From positions 496,001 to 560,000 of the forward strand of contig JADWQK010000981.1 in assembly GCA_017933935.1 (NCBI GenBank): 64,000 nt of DNA. The letters are read 5' to 3'. This DNA is from Sesamia nonagrioides. Its lineage: Eukaryota > Arthropoda > Insecta > Lepidoptera > Noctuidae. Position numbers and translations under genes: made by a program. This document shows positions 18,366 to 29,420 of this stretch, piece by piece (the first letter of the stretch is position 1; the number at the start of each line of letters is the position of its first letter). The notes below the pieces were generated by a model. It did not search any database and was not told the origin of the DNA. It saw only the letters and a program-made list of their open reading frames with translations.

Positions 18366-18897
18366 GGTTTTATTTGATTATAATTCAAAAAGTCATGGCG
18401 TAAGAAGTCGCATACAGCAGTTAGTGACAAATAATGCGAAAGGGAAGTAATGGTATAATTAAATGTTTTACTATTTAGTTGTTATTTTGAACAATTAATT
18501 TTGACAGCCTCCAGGGCGTAGCGGTAGTGGACGCGGCCGCTGCGTCAGGTGGCGCGGGTTCGATCCCCGCACAGTGCAAATATTTGTATGCATGAATATG
18601 AATATTTGCACTGGTCTGGTCGTGCCTCGGAAAGCACGTTAAGCCGTTGGTCCCGGTTGCCATACGAACATCTAGTGGCAGTCGTTACGGGTTCTTGGAG
18701 CCCTCAAAAGTCTAACAATTGGTCTAACTGCAATGCTTCGATGTCGCCTTCGGGTTGTGGAGGTCAGACGGCAGTCTCTTCACGGAAAATGTCGAAGTTT
18801 AGCCATATCAGCAGTTTGACTGGTAAAGCGGACCCCAGACTCCAAAGCTGAAAAGGCTTCGGATGCGACTGGGATTAACGCTGGGATGATGATGATG
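18366..18897 (+). repeat. family-1 SINE with 136-base 5' extension inside target duplication
   Basis: A perfect 17-base repeat, AACAACATTCATTGCAT, lies at 18349-18365 and 18898-18914. The SINE occupies 18502-18897: head TGACAGCCTCC, box B GGTTCGATCCCCGC, hairpin 18572-18613, tail GATGATGATG. 18366-18501 is unrelated AT-rich DNA between the duplication and the head. Confidence 0.85.
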
Positions 18898-18914
18898 AAC
18901 AACATTCATTGCAT

Positions 18915-19261
18915 TATTCACATTATTAAACAATTTCTTCAAACAAAGGTGCAATATTCTTAAGGATTCAGATGAATTATCTCCTTTTTCTATTTTATTA
19001 TAAAAAAAATAAAGCTTATTTGCAGTATGAAGGAGGTGAGGCCTAAAAAATTCCTGCTTAGATTTATGCTAAAAAGATTGACGGCACTGTGTTTAATTGA
19101 ACGATTAGCGCTTGTGATAGTAATTATGTCAAGGCTCCAACAACCTAGTCTGCGGAACGCACAACACTTTTTGTTAGGTAACCTAAGTTTTAGGTCATCT
19201 CATATGTCCTTCTAGGCTTCAAATTCAGTTAAAGTCACGTGAAAATAATTATAAAGTAACG
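18915..19261. other. nothing recognised
   Basis: No gene or repeat recognised. Confidence 0.3.
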
Positions 19262-19566
19262 GATTATGGGGGGGATTTGATTCCCCCATCTCCGTTTCAT
19301 CATCGGACGACCCGACGTACGGCGAGTTTCCACCCTTACGTTGTTGTCACCACAACGATCCGAACGAAGCGTTTCGCCTCGTCTTTTATACCGCGTTCAT
19401 CGAGCGACTGGAACAATTTGCCAGCGGCGGTGTTTCCGTTGGACTACAATTTAAGTGTCTTCAAGGCTAGAGTGGGCAGGCTATTAATAAACTAGTGCAC
19501 TTTACCATCAACGATTGCATCACTGCCATCAGGCGGGATTGCGGTCAAGTTTATAATTTATAAAAA
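19262..19566 (+). repeat. 5'-truncated Jockey/CR1-group LINE, last ORF2 codons intact
   Basis: Encodes the conserved C-terminal end of this LINE's ORF2 without a break: IPPSPFHHRTTRRTASFHPY, then SSFIPRSSSDWNNLPAAVFP and YNLSVFKARVGRLLIN. The shared 3' UTR and a short A-rich end follow. It matches 47036-47340 of the longer copy. Confidence 0.9.
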
Positions 19567-20285
19567 AATGAGTAGAGCGTTTTTCGAAAGTATTTTCGGT
19601 TTTAACTTAGTGTTGGACACGAAATTTTGTAGAAAATATTCAGCTCTCACAATTACTGTGATAAGTTAAGTAATTCCCCACTCCACTTTGTAACGTGGTC
19701 CTTATCTGTTATTGCTACTGTTTTCGACATTTGCTTTTCATTTCACTGAGTTATTTCGGAAGTAAAAGCACGTTAAATTATAGGTAGTTTAACTTCATTA
19801 CATTTTTATTTACTTAAGCACTTACTGACAATACTTTTTTTTTGTTTGAGTTATTGGCAAAAGTTTTTTTTTTTGACAAAATTGGGCTTTTAAATAAAAA
19901 TCCTACATTTTCTTACATTAAACAAGAGTTCCTTATATTATAAACAAAGGGAGCAGTAAGGTAATTATTAAAATAACTAAGTATTCAAAATTGGGGACAA
20001 ATAACGGATGAAAGTTTGTATGGAAGTTTCTTATTTTTGTCGGTGGGAAGCCCAGCTACTCAGCACACATCTTATTGTATATAATTTCTGCGTGGGTGAT
20101 TAAAACATAAAATTATGTAAAAATATATGTATAATATGCAAAAAAAAACACTATGTCATATATTATACCGATAAACAATAGAGTAACAATAGATGGCAAA
20201 ATATTCAAAATAAAAAAAAATCGGATTCTGCCTACTCGATCAATATGATAATCTTGTAAAAGAGGAAAATTAATCAAAAATTGTA
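19567..20285. other. AT-rich stretch, nothing recognised
   Basis: No gene, RNA or repeat boundary recognised. Confidence 0.3.
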
Positions 20286-20488
20286 AGGCCGCGTCCCCAT
20301 CATGTACGGCGCAACTAACACATTCAACTGACTGAAATATCGACTGAATAGGCCAAAGAGGAATGGGCAATGGACGGCGCACCGTTCGCGTTGGCGGCAC
20401 CGTGCTGCGGCACGGAACCGTGCCCGGCGACGGCGTCGTAACGTTGTACAGTGACGGCGCCGCTCCGTGCATGATGGGGACGCGGCCT
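20286..20488. mobile_element. 203-bp GC-rich TIR element
   Basis: Perfect 19-base inverted ends AGGCCGCGTCCCCATCATG / CATGATGGGGACGCGGCCT. The inner part is very GC-rich (GGCGGCACCGTGCTGCGGCA) in an AT-rich neighbourhood. The target duplication is not certain. Non-coding: short minus-strand ORFs here are explained by GC content. Confidence 0.85.
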
Positions 20489-20589
20489 AAGTAGGTTTGT
20501 AATTAGTAATGTCATAGTAAACAAACTTTATAAAAGAGGAAGGTCCATCAATGATATGTATCTAAATCATTGAAGGACTAACTGGGGGT

Positions 20590-21110
20590 GTCCCAGGTAA
20601 AGATTGTGACTTACGAGTTGTAAGTAGTAGGTTCAAAACCAATACTCAATATCTTTATTGCTTTCCCATAAGTACATATAAAGGTGGTAACAATTTGTGT
20701 GAGATCAACTGGCTTTAGTTATGCAAAATGGATCCAAACCACAAAAACCGTTTTTGAGTTACTGTCATATTTGTCTAAAATCTAAACATCAACTTTAGTA
20801 TATGCAAAAAATATCAAAGCCGCAAAAAACTACAGGAAAATACCCATTATTTAAAAGGAAATTTAAATCTACTGTCATGTTATTTTAATATATAAAGATT
20901 TCAAATTCTATTTTCTCAAAAGCAAGTTTACTGGCTGGATCCTTTTTTAATAACTACGTCCAATTATCAACCCTGTAGGGCACAGCAAAATAGCATAACA
21001 GGAGACACGAACCCAGTGCAAACACAGTACATAAAGTAAATGTAAATTATTTTTCACTACTGCTCTCAAAACGGCGAAAAAAGTTGTTGAGGAAACCGGC
21101 AATTTAATAA
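20590..21110 (+). repeat. decayed family-3 SINE pieces
   Basis: 20596-20640 resembles the family-3 head (GTGACTTACGAGTTGTAAGT, then GGTTCAAAACC). 21050-21105 resembles its body (CTACTGCTCTCAAAACGGCG, GAGGAAACCGGC). The sequence between is unrecognised, so this may be two separate fragments. Confidence 0.4.
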
Positions 21111-21389
21111 ACATTTTCTTGTTTTAAACTAGCACATAAAAACAACTCGTTTTACTAACAATACTTCTAACTCAACACAAACGTTAAACAAAAACACAAT
21201 AAAAATTTAATAATTTCTGAAAGCAATTTATTGCAAATTTGTAGAAAGTTAATGTTAAAGTTGTTTAAAATATTAATGAGTTTTGAGAGTTTACAGTAAT
21301 CTATACTGACTACCACAGCCATTTTGAAAACAGAAAAGTCCCACAGAACCGTGACCAAACGACGTGTGCAAAAACCAGAACTTTTTAAG
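21111..21389. other. nothing recognised
   Basis: AT-rich DNA with no recognised feature. Confidence 0.3.
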
Positions 21390-21399
21390 CTACTAGCTT

Positions 21400-21706
21400 T
21401 TTAAACTAGCTATGCCCCACGGTTTCACCCGCGTAAGCTTCGAACCGAAAGATCTCAGTGGATATAAAATAAGCGCTTGTTAAAATAATGGGAGCAATGT
21501 GTACGTCCGTGTTTGCTCCCGTTTTTGCATCATTTCATGTTACTGCTCTGCTCCTATTGGTCATAGCAGAATGTTTTATAGCCTATGTCCTTTCTCAGGC
21601 TCTAGACTATCTCTGTACCAAATTTCGTTATAATCGGTTCAGTAGTTTTGGCGTCAAAGCCAGACAGACAGACAGAGATACTTTCGCATTTATAATATTA
21701 GTATGA
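21400..21706 (-). repeat. lepidopteran short repeat (ACTAATATTATAAATGCGAA type)
   Basis: Diverged minus-orientation copy ending in ATATTAGTATG at 21697-21706 with a GACAGACAGACAG tract. The opposite end is CTAGCTATGCCCCACGGTTT. The 72-aa ORF within it is a by-product of the repeat. Confidence 0.8.
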
Positions 21707-22035
21707 ATAAAAATCCCTCATTTATAAAAGTGCGGACGAAATCCGAATGGCAAGCAAAAAGGTGGACATGACGGATGGTAGCCCTAAATGTAAGTATCTT
21801 TTACGAATGGGCACAGACGCTGACAGCAGTGTTAAAACAATGGTTGAGCTGACAATTGTCTGATGTTACATACTTTACGTACTCAGTATATTCAAAATCG
21901 ATAGTAACTAGTTGTTATATAGACAGAGCTAGAAATGATTGCGCACGGGCAATTAGCGAATGAATTTCAAAATACCTTTGATATGGGTTACAAATAAGGT
22001 GTATTGTAGGTAGATTTTATGTCTAGGTTCATAAA
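21707..22035. other. nothing recognised
   Basis: No gene or repeat recognised between two copies of the same short repeat lying in opposite orientation. Confidence 0.3.
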
Positions 22036-22261
22036 TCCATACTAATATTATAAATGCGAAAGTAACTCTGTCTGTCTGTCCGTTACGCTTTCCCGCTTAA
22101 ACCTCTCAACTGATTTTGATGAAATTTGGCACAAACAATCTTTAGACCCTGAGAAGGGACATGGCTACCTTTTATTGAAAACTTTGATATTCCCAAGGGA
22201 AATCTAAAGAGCGCGATATAACCGAATTCCACGCGGGCGAAGCCGCGAGCGGGTAGCTAGT
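22036..22261 (+). repeat. lepidopteran short repeat (ACTAATATTATAAATGCGAA type)
   Basis: Plus-orientation copy from ACTAATATTATAAATGCGAA through the CTGTCTGTC tract and CGCTTTCCCGCTTAAAC to GGCGAAGCCGCGAGCGGGTA. Confidence 0.88.
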
Positions 22262-22914
22262 AAACAAATAAATATTTAAAAAAAGTATATAAAGGTTTAC
22301 TAGAAACGTAGAAAAAGACGAATGCTTACTTACGTAATAATTAAATTATGGTTGTAAGTATTACAATGTTAATTTACGTATAAAAGACATCAACGCGCTC
22401 GGTACTAAAGGTGCTAATTTAAATAAAAATAAAATATTTATAAATAAGTATTAATGTTACTCGACAGGTTTATTTTAAGTTTAAATATTCTGATGATGAT
22501 TTGACTGTGTACCTATGAATTCAAAATAACAGGTTTTTCGAGAAAACGGCGTTGGTTTTTCTGGTATAATTTACAGAAATAATACCATTTCGTTTATTAT
22601 ATCTTCATATTTTTGTAAAAAAAAATGTGTTCTTTTAGTAGTGTTTATTGAATCATAACTTCATAAGTTACGTTTAAGGAACATTTATTCTGCGATCGTG
22701 CAATAAGCTGTAGAAAGCGGGGATTTTAAATCAACTTCTTGGAAAGCTGTGTCGTAATATGTATTTTGCTGTGCTCAATGACTCAGAAACCATTCGATAA
22801 CACCCAAAGTATTGTCGATTTGGAGTTAATGTATTTACTTACTTTAGGATATGATAAATTACATAAAACAAATTACATAGTAAGACACTGTGTTCGTAAG
22901 TATTAAAGTAGACA
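22262..22914. other. AT-rich stretch, nothing recognised
   Basis: No gene or repeat recognised. Confidence 0.3.
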
Positions 22915-22978
22915 GTGGCGCCGATTCTATTGTACACAAACTAATTTTAAGTTATGTGCATGTTTTTCTTTCCATTTC

Positions 22979-23184
22979 TATACTAATATATAAAGCTGAA
23001 GAGTTTGTTTGTTTGTTTGTTTGTGCGCGCTAATCTCAGGAACTACTGGTCCGATTTGACTTTTTGCGTTGGATAGCCCATTAATCCAGGAAGGCTTTAG
23101 GCTATACACCATCACGCTGTGACCAATAGGAGCGGAGCATAACTAATCCACGCGAACGAAGTCGCTGGCGGCCGCTAGTCTTAA
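22979..23184 (+). repeat. short repeat (ACTAATATATAAAGCTGAAG type)
   Basis: Starts ATACTAATATATAAAGCTGA, carries a (TTTG)n run and ends CGAAGTCGCTGGCGGCCGCT. It is a subfamily distinct from the GCGAAGCCGCGGGC type. Other copies: 29102-29337 and 62779-62994. Confidence 0.85.
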
Positions 23185-23200
23185 ATATAAAGACAGAAGA

Positions 23201-23424
23201 ACTGGCACACCAAATGGGCATCTTTGGAGGAGGCCTTTACCCAAACCGGGGTTCTTGTTGATTTATAAATAAGTAAAAAAAAAAACACTACTAACATAAA
23301 ATAAACCTATATTACTAACATTACTTAGGATAACTTATTATTAAGTACATAGAAATATAAATTGTGTTTCCTGTAACATTAATACTATTGTAAAAGATGA
23401 AATGAAAAGGCTTATTATTATTAT
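23201..23424 (+). repeat. LINE 3'-end fragment with 15-base target duplication
   Basis: TATAAAGACAGAAGA at 23186-23200 is repeated at 23425-23439. The insert begins at ACTGGCACACC, contains GGAGGAGGCCTTTACCC and ends in a (TTA)n tail. It is a typical lepidopteran LINE 3' UTR, dead on arrival. Confidence 0.85.
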
Positions 23425-23650
23425 TATAAAGACAGAAGATAAAATGTCAATTTAGACTTGTCAAATTAGTGCTCTCCTACTGACGTAAACTGGCGTATTT
23501 TTAGTCGCCATGTTTATAATCGCGTCTAAACTGTCTATAGAGTAGCTTAATTTGACAGGATTACATTAAAATGTTTCTTCTATCCTTTTCTTAACGAAGT
23601 GGATAGAAAAAGATGCACATAAAATTAAAATTAGTTTAGTTCCTGAACAA

Positions 23651-24302
23651 CAATGTCTAAGACCAATGTCAATGTCAATGTGTAAATGTGATGTGTAAGA
23701 TCAATGTGTCTAAGACCTGAATTTAAATACATTGCGCAATCTAAAGAGCTGAACTGTTTTGTATCTAAAGGATCAGCATCGCCATTCATCGTGTCAATTA
23801 ATGCTGGCAGTTTTTTAGGCACGTTTCTTGTTGATAGCAATGCGAGCGAATTTTTGATACTAGGGTATCAAAAATCCCCTTTTTATTATCATCTTTTTTA
23901 TGTACTTGTGGATATTATAAATATTGTTTAAAGTATCTATAAGTAAGTCTGCCAAACAGTAACACAAGCCAAGCCAGGCAATAGTTAAAATATAAAACAT
24001 TTTAAACAGTAAATGAAATTCAGATATTCTACAGAATATGGAATTTTGCACACAACTCTGTATAAAATGTTGCAATGTTTTTAAGATATCATGTTTATTT
24101 TAAACACAATCATTATCTCAAATTGAACACCTAAACTACATTTAAAGGAATCATATTCCAATTACTTTTACGCAACCCGACCTCTACAGTTCACTTACTT
24201 TAATTTCATGTAATGATAGCGTTAAGTAAGTATTAAGTTTGACAGCGGTGGGGAACAGGAAATTGGTGGGTTAGGAATAAATTGTACTAAAACTAGGTCA
24301 CT
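23651..24302. other. AT-rich stretch, nothing recognised
   Basis: Short overlapping ORFs on both strands (23631-24075) show no domain. A (GTCAAT)-like run near 23660-23690 is mildly repetitive. Confidence 0.3.
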
Positions 24303-24493
24303 AATAAATAATAAGCATTTTGGACAAATCACACAGATTAAGCTAGCCCCAAAGTAAGTTCGAGACTTGTATTATGGGATACTAACTCAATGATACTATA
24401 TTTATAATAGATACATATATAAATAAACATCCAAGACCCAGGCCAATCAGGATAAGATCGTTTTCCATCATCCTGCGCCACGGAGGACGACAA
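24303..24493 (-). repeat. family-4 SINE, internally deleted
   Basis: Contains GGACAAATCACACAGATT, AACATCCAAGACCCAGGCC and AGATCGTTTTCCATCAT in the order of 238-340, then jumps to CTGCGCCACGGAGG. The B-box region is lost and foreign AT-rich sequence is inserted near 24345-24425. Confidence 0.7.
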
Positions 24494-25352
24494 ACGACTA
24501 ATGAATACGTTAATAAAAACACGCTATTGAATTTTCAAGTTTTGGCTTTTATCCGAGCGGTAAAAATTCAATTGGAGTCTTTTCAGTGTGATACGTAGGT
24601 CACATACAACTATGTAGATGCCACATCAAAATCAAGCCATTTTATTCAAATTAGCCTAAGAATCAGCACTTATTGAACGTCAAAATTAGACAGTCTCCCA
24701 AAACGCCCGTTCTTCACCATATCCTAATGCTATAGAGTTTGTTCTGTCATTTCTTCCCAGAGAAAGAAATAGCAGAGCAAACTCTCCAGCAGCACAGCTG
24801 TCTGTTCAGAAGTGTGAGAAAAGCCCGGTGTTGTGTCTAAATGGGTGTTACTCTTTATAGTATATTGATATTCGGTCTTTGCTGTGCTCAAATGGACAGG
24901 AAGCCCAAATTTTGGTTCTCATGTATGCTTGTTAACTATGTAAACGCTAATTGTACTTATTTAGTGACGTAATGTTCTTGTTAACGTTGGTTTGTTGACA
25001 GTTATTGTTAATTACGTAAAAAGTTAAAGTAAATGAAAAGCAACGTTCCAATTGCCAACGCCACAAGCTGTTTATGGCAATTGTTCGTTGAACGTTTCTT
25101 CGATTAATGAATTAAAAATAAATTAGCAGTAATTTATAAACGATTTCAATTTATTTACCGTTTACTTATCGAAAATTTTGTATAACATGTGGCTTAATAA
25201 AAACACCAGCAATCAGCCATTGAAAGATAGTTGGTTTTGAATAAAATTTAATCTGTTTTTTTTTAACCCTTTAGATACATAATTAATTTCTCAGATTCAT
25301 GTCATAACTCAAAGTTTTTATCTAAAATGCTTCGAATTGTGATATTGATATA
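24494..25352. other. AT-rich stretch, nothing recognised
   Basis: No gene or repeat recognised. 25040-25100 contains the inverted pair AACGTTCCAATTGCC / GGCAATTGTTCGTTGAACGTT. Confidence 0.3.
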
Positions 25353-25674
25353 ATAGGCATGATGACAGGGTCAAAAAATAGTGATTCTAATTAGTCCGTC
25401 TTTTAGATAAGGATAAAATAATGGACACGTATTTTTTCTTTTGACAAAATAATAAGAATTGAATGAGATATAACGCATTAAAGTTCAGGAGTGGGAGCTT
25501 ATGACGTCACGTTTGAGTAAAATTTGTACCCAGAAGTGACGTCACACAACATTTTGACGTGCCGTATCTTCGTTGTTAGGTATTTGTTTCTGGGAGAAAA
25601 GAAAAAATACGTGTCGAATATTTTGGCTGATCTAAAAGACGGTCTAATTACTTTTTTTTAGTCACCATGCCTAT
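25353..25674. mobile_element. 322-bp TIR MITE containing two TGACGTCA sites
   Basis: The ends ATAGGCATGATGAC / GTCACCATGCCTAT are inverted. They continue through AATTAG(T/A)CCGTCTTTTAGAT and ACACGTATTTTTTCTTTT on both sides, giving arms of about 100 bases with one small indel. The interior holds ATGACGTCACG near 25501 and GTGACGTCACA near 25537. Non-coding. Confidence 0.85.
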
Positions 25675-27057
25675 TGCATACCCGTACATATGGAATTACA
25701 TACACGTACACATAATACAACACCTTCAATGACATTGTAAGTAATTTTTATAATACCATAAAACCCGTTACGATATATGTAATAGATATTACAGACTTCC
25801 TTATTAACTACACCACTAAACTGTAATTACAGAAAGTTATTACAGCTGTCGTCTGTAATTGTTTATAATTTACCATTAGACAATTATTAACTAATAATTA
25901 AGTGAGAAGAGAATCTTGACCCAGTCACCGGTTTATACAATTTTATAACATGATTTATAAACACGTTTTTCATTCGATTCATTCAAATAAAATGAAAAAA
26001 ATAAATGATAATGAATCCGTTGAGTATAGGTTGGTGACAAAATAATGCAGAACTGTTCATTATTTAATTTAAAATGATAGCAAATGTTATTTAATAATAC
26101 TGTCATTTTTATTTTTGCTCCTTATTTATATAAGTGGTTAACTCACATTTTTAATCATCTTACAGATTTCCTGCGGGTTAATTGATTACTACTCCACAGC
26201 AAAGCATACCAAAGGTTTTCATTTTGGCAGTTCAACAACATTAATTGCGTCGTATATTGTCGAATAAATACATTTTTCGAAAATGTGAAGCCGTAAATTA
26301 GCAAGGTCTATAAAATGATTCAGATTGTGACGCTGTGATATAGTGTGTTAGGCAAATTGGGTACTGTGTTATTCTCTATCAAGACATGTATTTATTGAAT
26401 ATTCCTTCATGTCTGTTTGTTTGACAGGAAACTGATCAAAGAATCCGCTTATTTTTATGGCTAATCACATCCGCAGAGAAGTGATTTGTCCATATACTTA
26501 CATGCCTTTTACCTCCACTTATATGACATATAACTACACGAATAGTGGGACATTTAAACGTTTGGTTCACGAAACTTATTTTCTGTGTAGATTTTAACAG
26601 CCGAGCCAAAAGTTGAACTAAACATTAACTTATATTTAAATTTCGTTTTCATTATGTAAGTTAAATAAACGGACCTTGAAATTATCTAGTTTAAATTTAA
26701 TTTACTTTCGTTTGACATCTAAACAATGATACAGTTAAGCTAATCAATTATGAAAACGAATCTGAAATTTCTCTCGTAATAAGAATACTGTAGAAATAAA
26801 AACAGGAATTTGGTTTGACAGTTCTGTCTCAACCCTTTTTACAAAACCTTTTTAAGACTGTTTTAAATGATTAATTATTATCTTGAGAAATAAGATATAA
26901 CATAGTAATAGCAAAAGAAAAATATGGTGTTATAATTATTAATTTTTTAGGTACCTTTCCTAGAGATAAAATCATTGGATCGGTTTTAAACTGTTTTCCA
27001 ATATTTTCTTGTTTCCAACATTTGAAATTAATAAACGCACTTCCTGAAAATAGTTTG
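25675..27057. other. AT-rich stretch; contains the donor-like segment of a SINE extension
   Basis: 26409-26479 matches the 5' extension of the SINE insertion at 14265-14743 (CATGTCTGTTTGTTTGACAG to CACATCCGCAG) with one substitution. No SINE is attached here. Otherwise nothing is recognised. Confidence 0.6.
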
Positions 27058-27073
27058 TTCAGAATCGTTTACT

Positions 27074-27470
27074 CATCATCATCATCCCAGCGTTAATCCC
27101 AGTCGCATCCGAAGCTTTTTCAGCTTTGGAGTCTGGGGTCCGCTTTACCAGTCAAACTGCTGATATGGCTAAACTTCGACATTTTCCGTGAAGCGACTGC
27201 CATCTGACCTCCACAACCCGAAGGCGACATCGAAGCATTGCAGTTAGACCAATTGTTGGACTTTTGAGGGCTCCAACCACCCGTAACGACTGCCACTAGA
27301 TGTTCGTATGGCAACCGGGACCAACGGCTTAACGTGCTTTCCGAGGCACGACCAGACCAGTGCAAATATTCATATTCATGCATACAAATATTTGCACTGT
27401 GCGGGGATCGAACCCGCGCCACCTTGCGCAGCGGCCGCGTCCGCTACCGCTACGCCACGGAGGCTGTCAC
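27074..27470 (-). repeat. family-1 SINE, full length, clean target duplication
   Basis: TTCAGAATCGTTTACT (16 bases) at 27058-27073 and 27471-27486 exactly flanks the element, which sets the true 5' end at GTGACAGCCTCC. Head with box B GGTTCGATCCCCGC, hairpin, body and CATCATCATC tail. The 100-aa ORF inside recurs in every copy because the copies are identical repeats, not because it is a gene. Confidence 0.95.
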
Positions 27471-27486
27471 TTCAGAATCGTTTACT

Positions 27487-28415
27487 GAATCGGTTTATAT
27501 AATTTTTAATATAGGTAATTTTTTATCCCAAAAATTATTAAAACTACGGAAATTATTGTCATATTAACCCTGTTGTTTGTACATTCTACTTTTAAAATCA
27601 CAGTTTTACTTGTATTCATACAAATTTCATCATTCAATACAAAACATAGATAAAAAAATCCTATTCCAAGAACGTTAAACCCTTCATACTCCATGAATTG
27701 TTGTATATAATTTAATAAATAACATGCGTATACGTCATGTTAAATTAAAAACTCAGTGTATGTGTTATGATTATAACATAATATTCTAATTGGGGTGTTT
27801 GATGTGTGCTTTAATTACATTACATGTTGTATAACTACAGTTTTTACAAACATCTCTATGCTCATAAATCAAAAGGAAGACGTAGAAATGGTACCTTACC
27901 TCCTACTATACTACCTAACCTTACATACTTTCTTGATTCTATAGGATATTTTAGGAAATGGCCAACGAATGGTCATTCGTGTATCACACCAATTTGACCG
28001 TGCAGGATCCATTAGATTAGTGGCAATTTAAAAATAAGGTACATAATTTCAAATGAATGTCCGAGACAACCTTGCACCTACATATCTCAATGCGGTTTTA
28101 ACTTCTATCAAAAGGAAGCAGTTACATTGATTCAAACCTTCGGGTGCCTAACTAATATAATATTAATATGATAAACGGTACCTAAGTTCCGAAGATACCA
28201 TCGTGATATGCATTTTGAATACAAATCCCGAATTAATCTGAACATTATTACTTTTTAATGGGGCTCAAAGATTTATTTAAAGATTGTTTGTCTGTTGATA
28301 CCTTATTGTAATAAAGGCATTTGGGCTCAATCTAATTAAGATCTTCTCTTATTCTTACTTTCTATTCTATCTTTTCTATTCTATTCTATCTTATTATCTA
28401 TTATCTTTTTCTCGG
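27487..28415. other. AT-rich stretch, nothing recognised
   Basis: Ends in a (TCTATTCTAT)-like low-complexity tract near 28370-28410 just before LINE derivative copy B. Confidence 0.35.
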
Positions 28416-28417
28416 TG

Positions 28418-28832
28418 GTAGGCCATAACATCGGCTGCCGTCAGAAGTTACCACCCACCAGACAAAGTCTTGCCGCCAAGCGATTCGTCGTGTTTCGGCA
28501 TGATGTCTGGTGAAGCCGTACGGAGGACGGGTCTGAGCAGTTGTGTTGCGATGTGTGGCGGTTACGATGCGCCAAATGTTGTTGTGTCGGGAGTTTGGTC
28601 GTGGAGAGTCTCCAGATCAATCTCCCTCTAGCGCAGCATCGTTTGGTCGTGTTGGTCTTGGGTTTAACATTGCACCACCTCGCTCAACTGCCGTCATCCT
28701 TCCTATACCTTAGTTTTTTAAGTGAATAGGCTTAATAAACTAGTGCGCTTTACCATCAACAATTGCATCACTGCTTACCATCAGGCGGGATTGCAGTCAA
28801 GCACTAGTTTATAATTATTAAAAAAAAAAGAG
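28418..28832 (+). mobile_element. RIME-like internally deleted LINE derivative, copy B
   Basis: 5' part GGTAGGCCATAACATCGGCT through GATCAATCTCCCTCTAGC matches the LINE 5' UTR. The junction AGTTTTTTAAGTGAATAGGC is followed by the LINE 3' end and an A10 tail. Same structure as 15690-16075 and 54964-55372. Confidence 0.9.
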
Positions 28833-29101
28833 GGAGCGCCTATTCCGGTTGCTATTGGACATTCCAAAGTAGGTTTTACAGGTCGAGGATGAATTAATCG
28901 GTAACGGTTCTTGGGTCTTGTCCTAGTAATAATGCCAGTTAACATTAATAGCGTGTATTATACATACTTATGTGTAATGACATGCATTATAGCGGAACTA
29001 AACAATGGCCTCGATTCTCTTGTTCACAAACTAAACTAAATTTATGTTCAATACGTCTTTTTCTTTCTTTCTGTTTCATTTAGAAAAGGACAGAAGATAA
29101 A

Positions 29102-29337
29102 TCTATACTAATATATAAAGCTGAACAGTTTGATTGTTTGGACGCGCTAATCTCAGGAACTACTGGTCCGATTTGAAAAATTCTTTTTGCGTTGGATAGC
29201 TCATTAATCCAGGAAGGCTCTAGACTATATAACATCATGCTGCGACCAAAAGGAGCGGAGCATAATAGTTAGTTATGCTCCGCTCCTATTGGAGTGTGGA
29301 GTTCCACGCGAACGAAGTCGCTGGCGGCCGCTAGTAT
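29102..29337 (+). repeat. short repeat (ACTAATATATAAAGCTGAAC type)
   Basis: Same subfamily as 22979-23184. Unusually, it carries a self-inverted duplication: GGAGCGGAGCATAA at about 29259-29272 and TTATGCTCCGCTCC at 29280-29293. Confidence 0.85.
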
Positions 29338-29420
29338 TAGATAAGTTCTGTTAAATTAGTCCGCACTTAACGTAAATGGACATATTTTTGTTAGCCATGG
29401 CATTTAATAGCATCTAAACT

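Larger units (their letters stand above)
22915..23650. mobile_element. TIR MITE copy A, interrupted by two insertions
   Basis: Outer parts (22915-22978, 23185-23200 and 23440-23650) align with 29000-30140 copy B: CGATTCTATTGTACACAAAC at the left, CGCGTCTAAACTGTCTAT and ATCCTTTTCTTAACGAAG inside, and AATTAGTTTAGTTCCTGAAC at the right. The ends are inverted around AACTAATTTTAA. A short repeat (22979-23184) and a LINE tail (23201-23424) lie within it. Confidence 0.7.

Noticed and set aside
27120..27422. A 100-aa frame starting MARVRSPHSANICMHEYEYL, repeated at 14308, 18549 and 29470
   Set aside because: It is the body of the family-1 SINE read through. The similarity between copies is explained by the repeat itself and there is no sign of coding selection.
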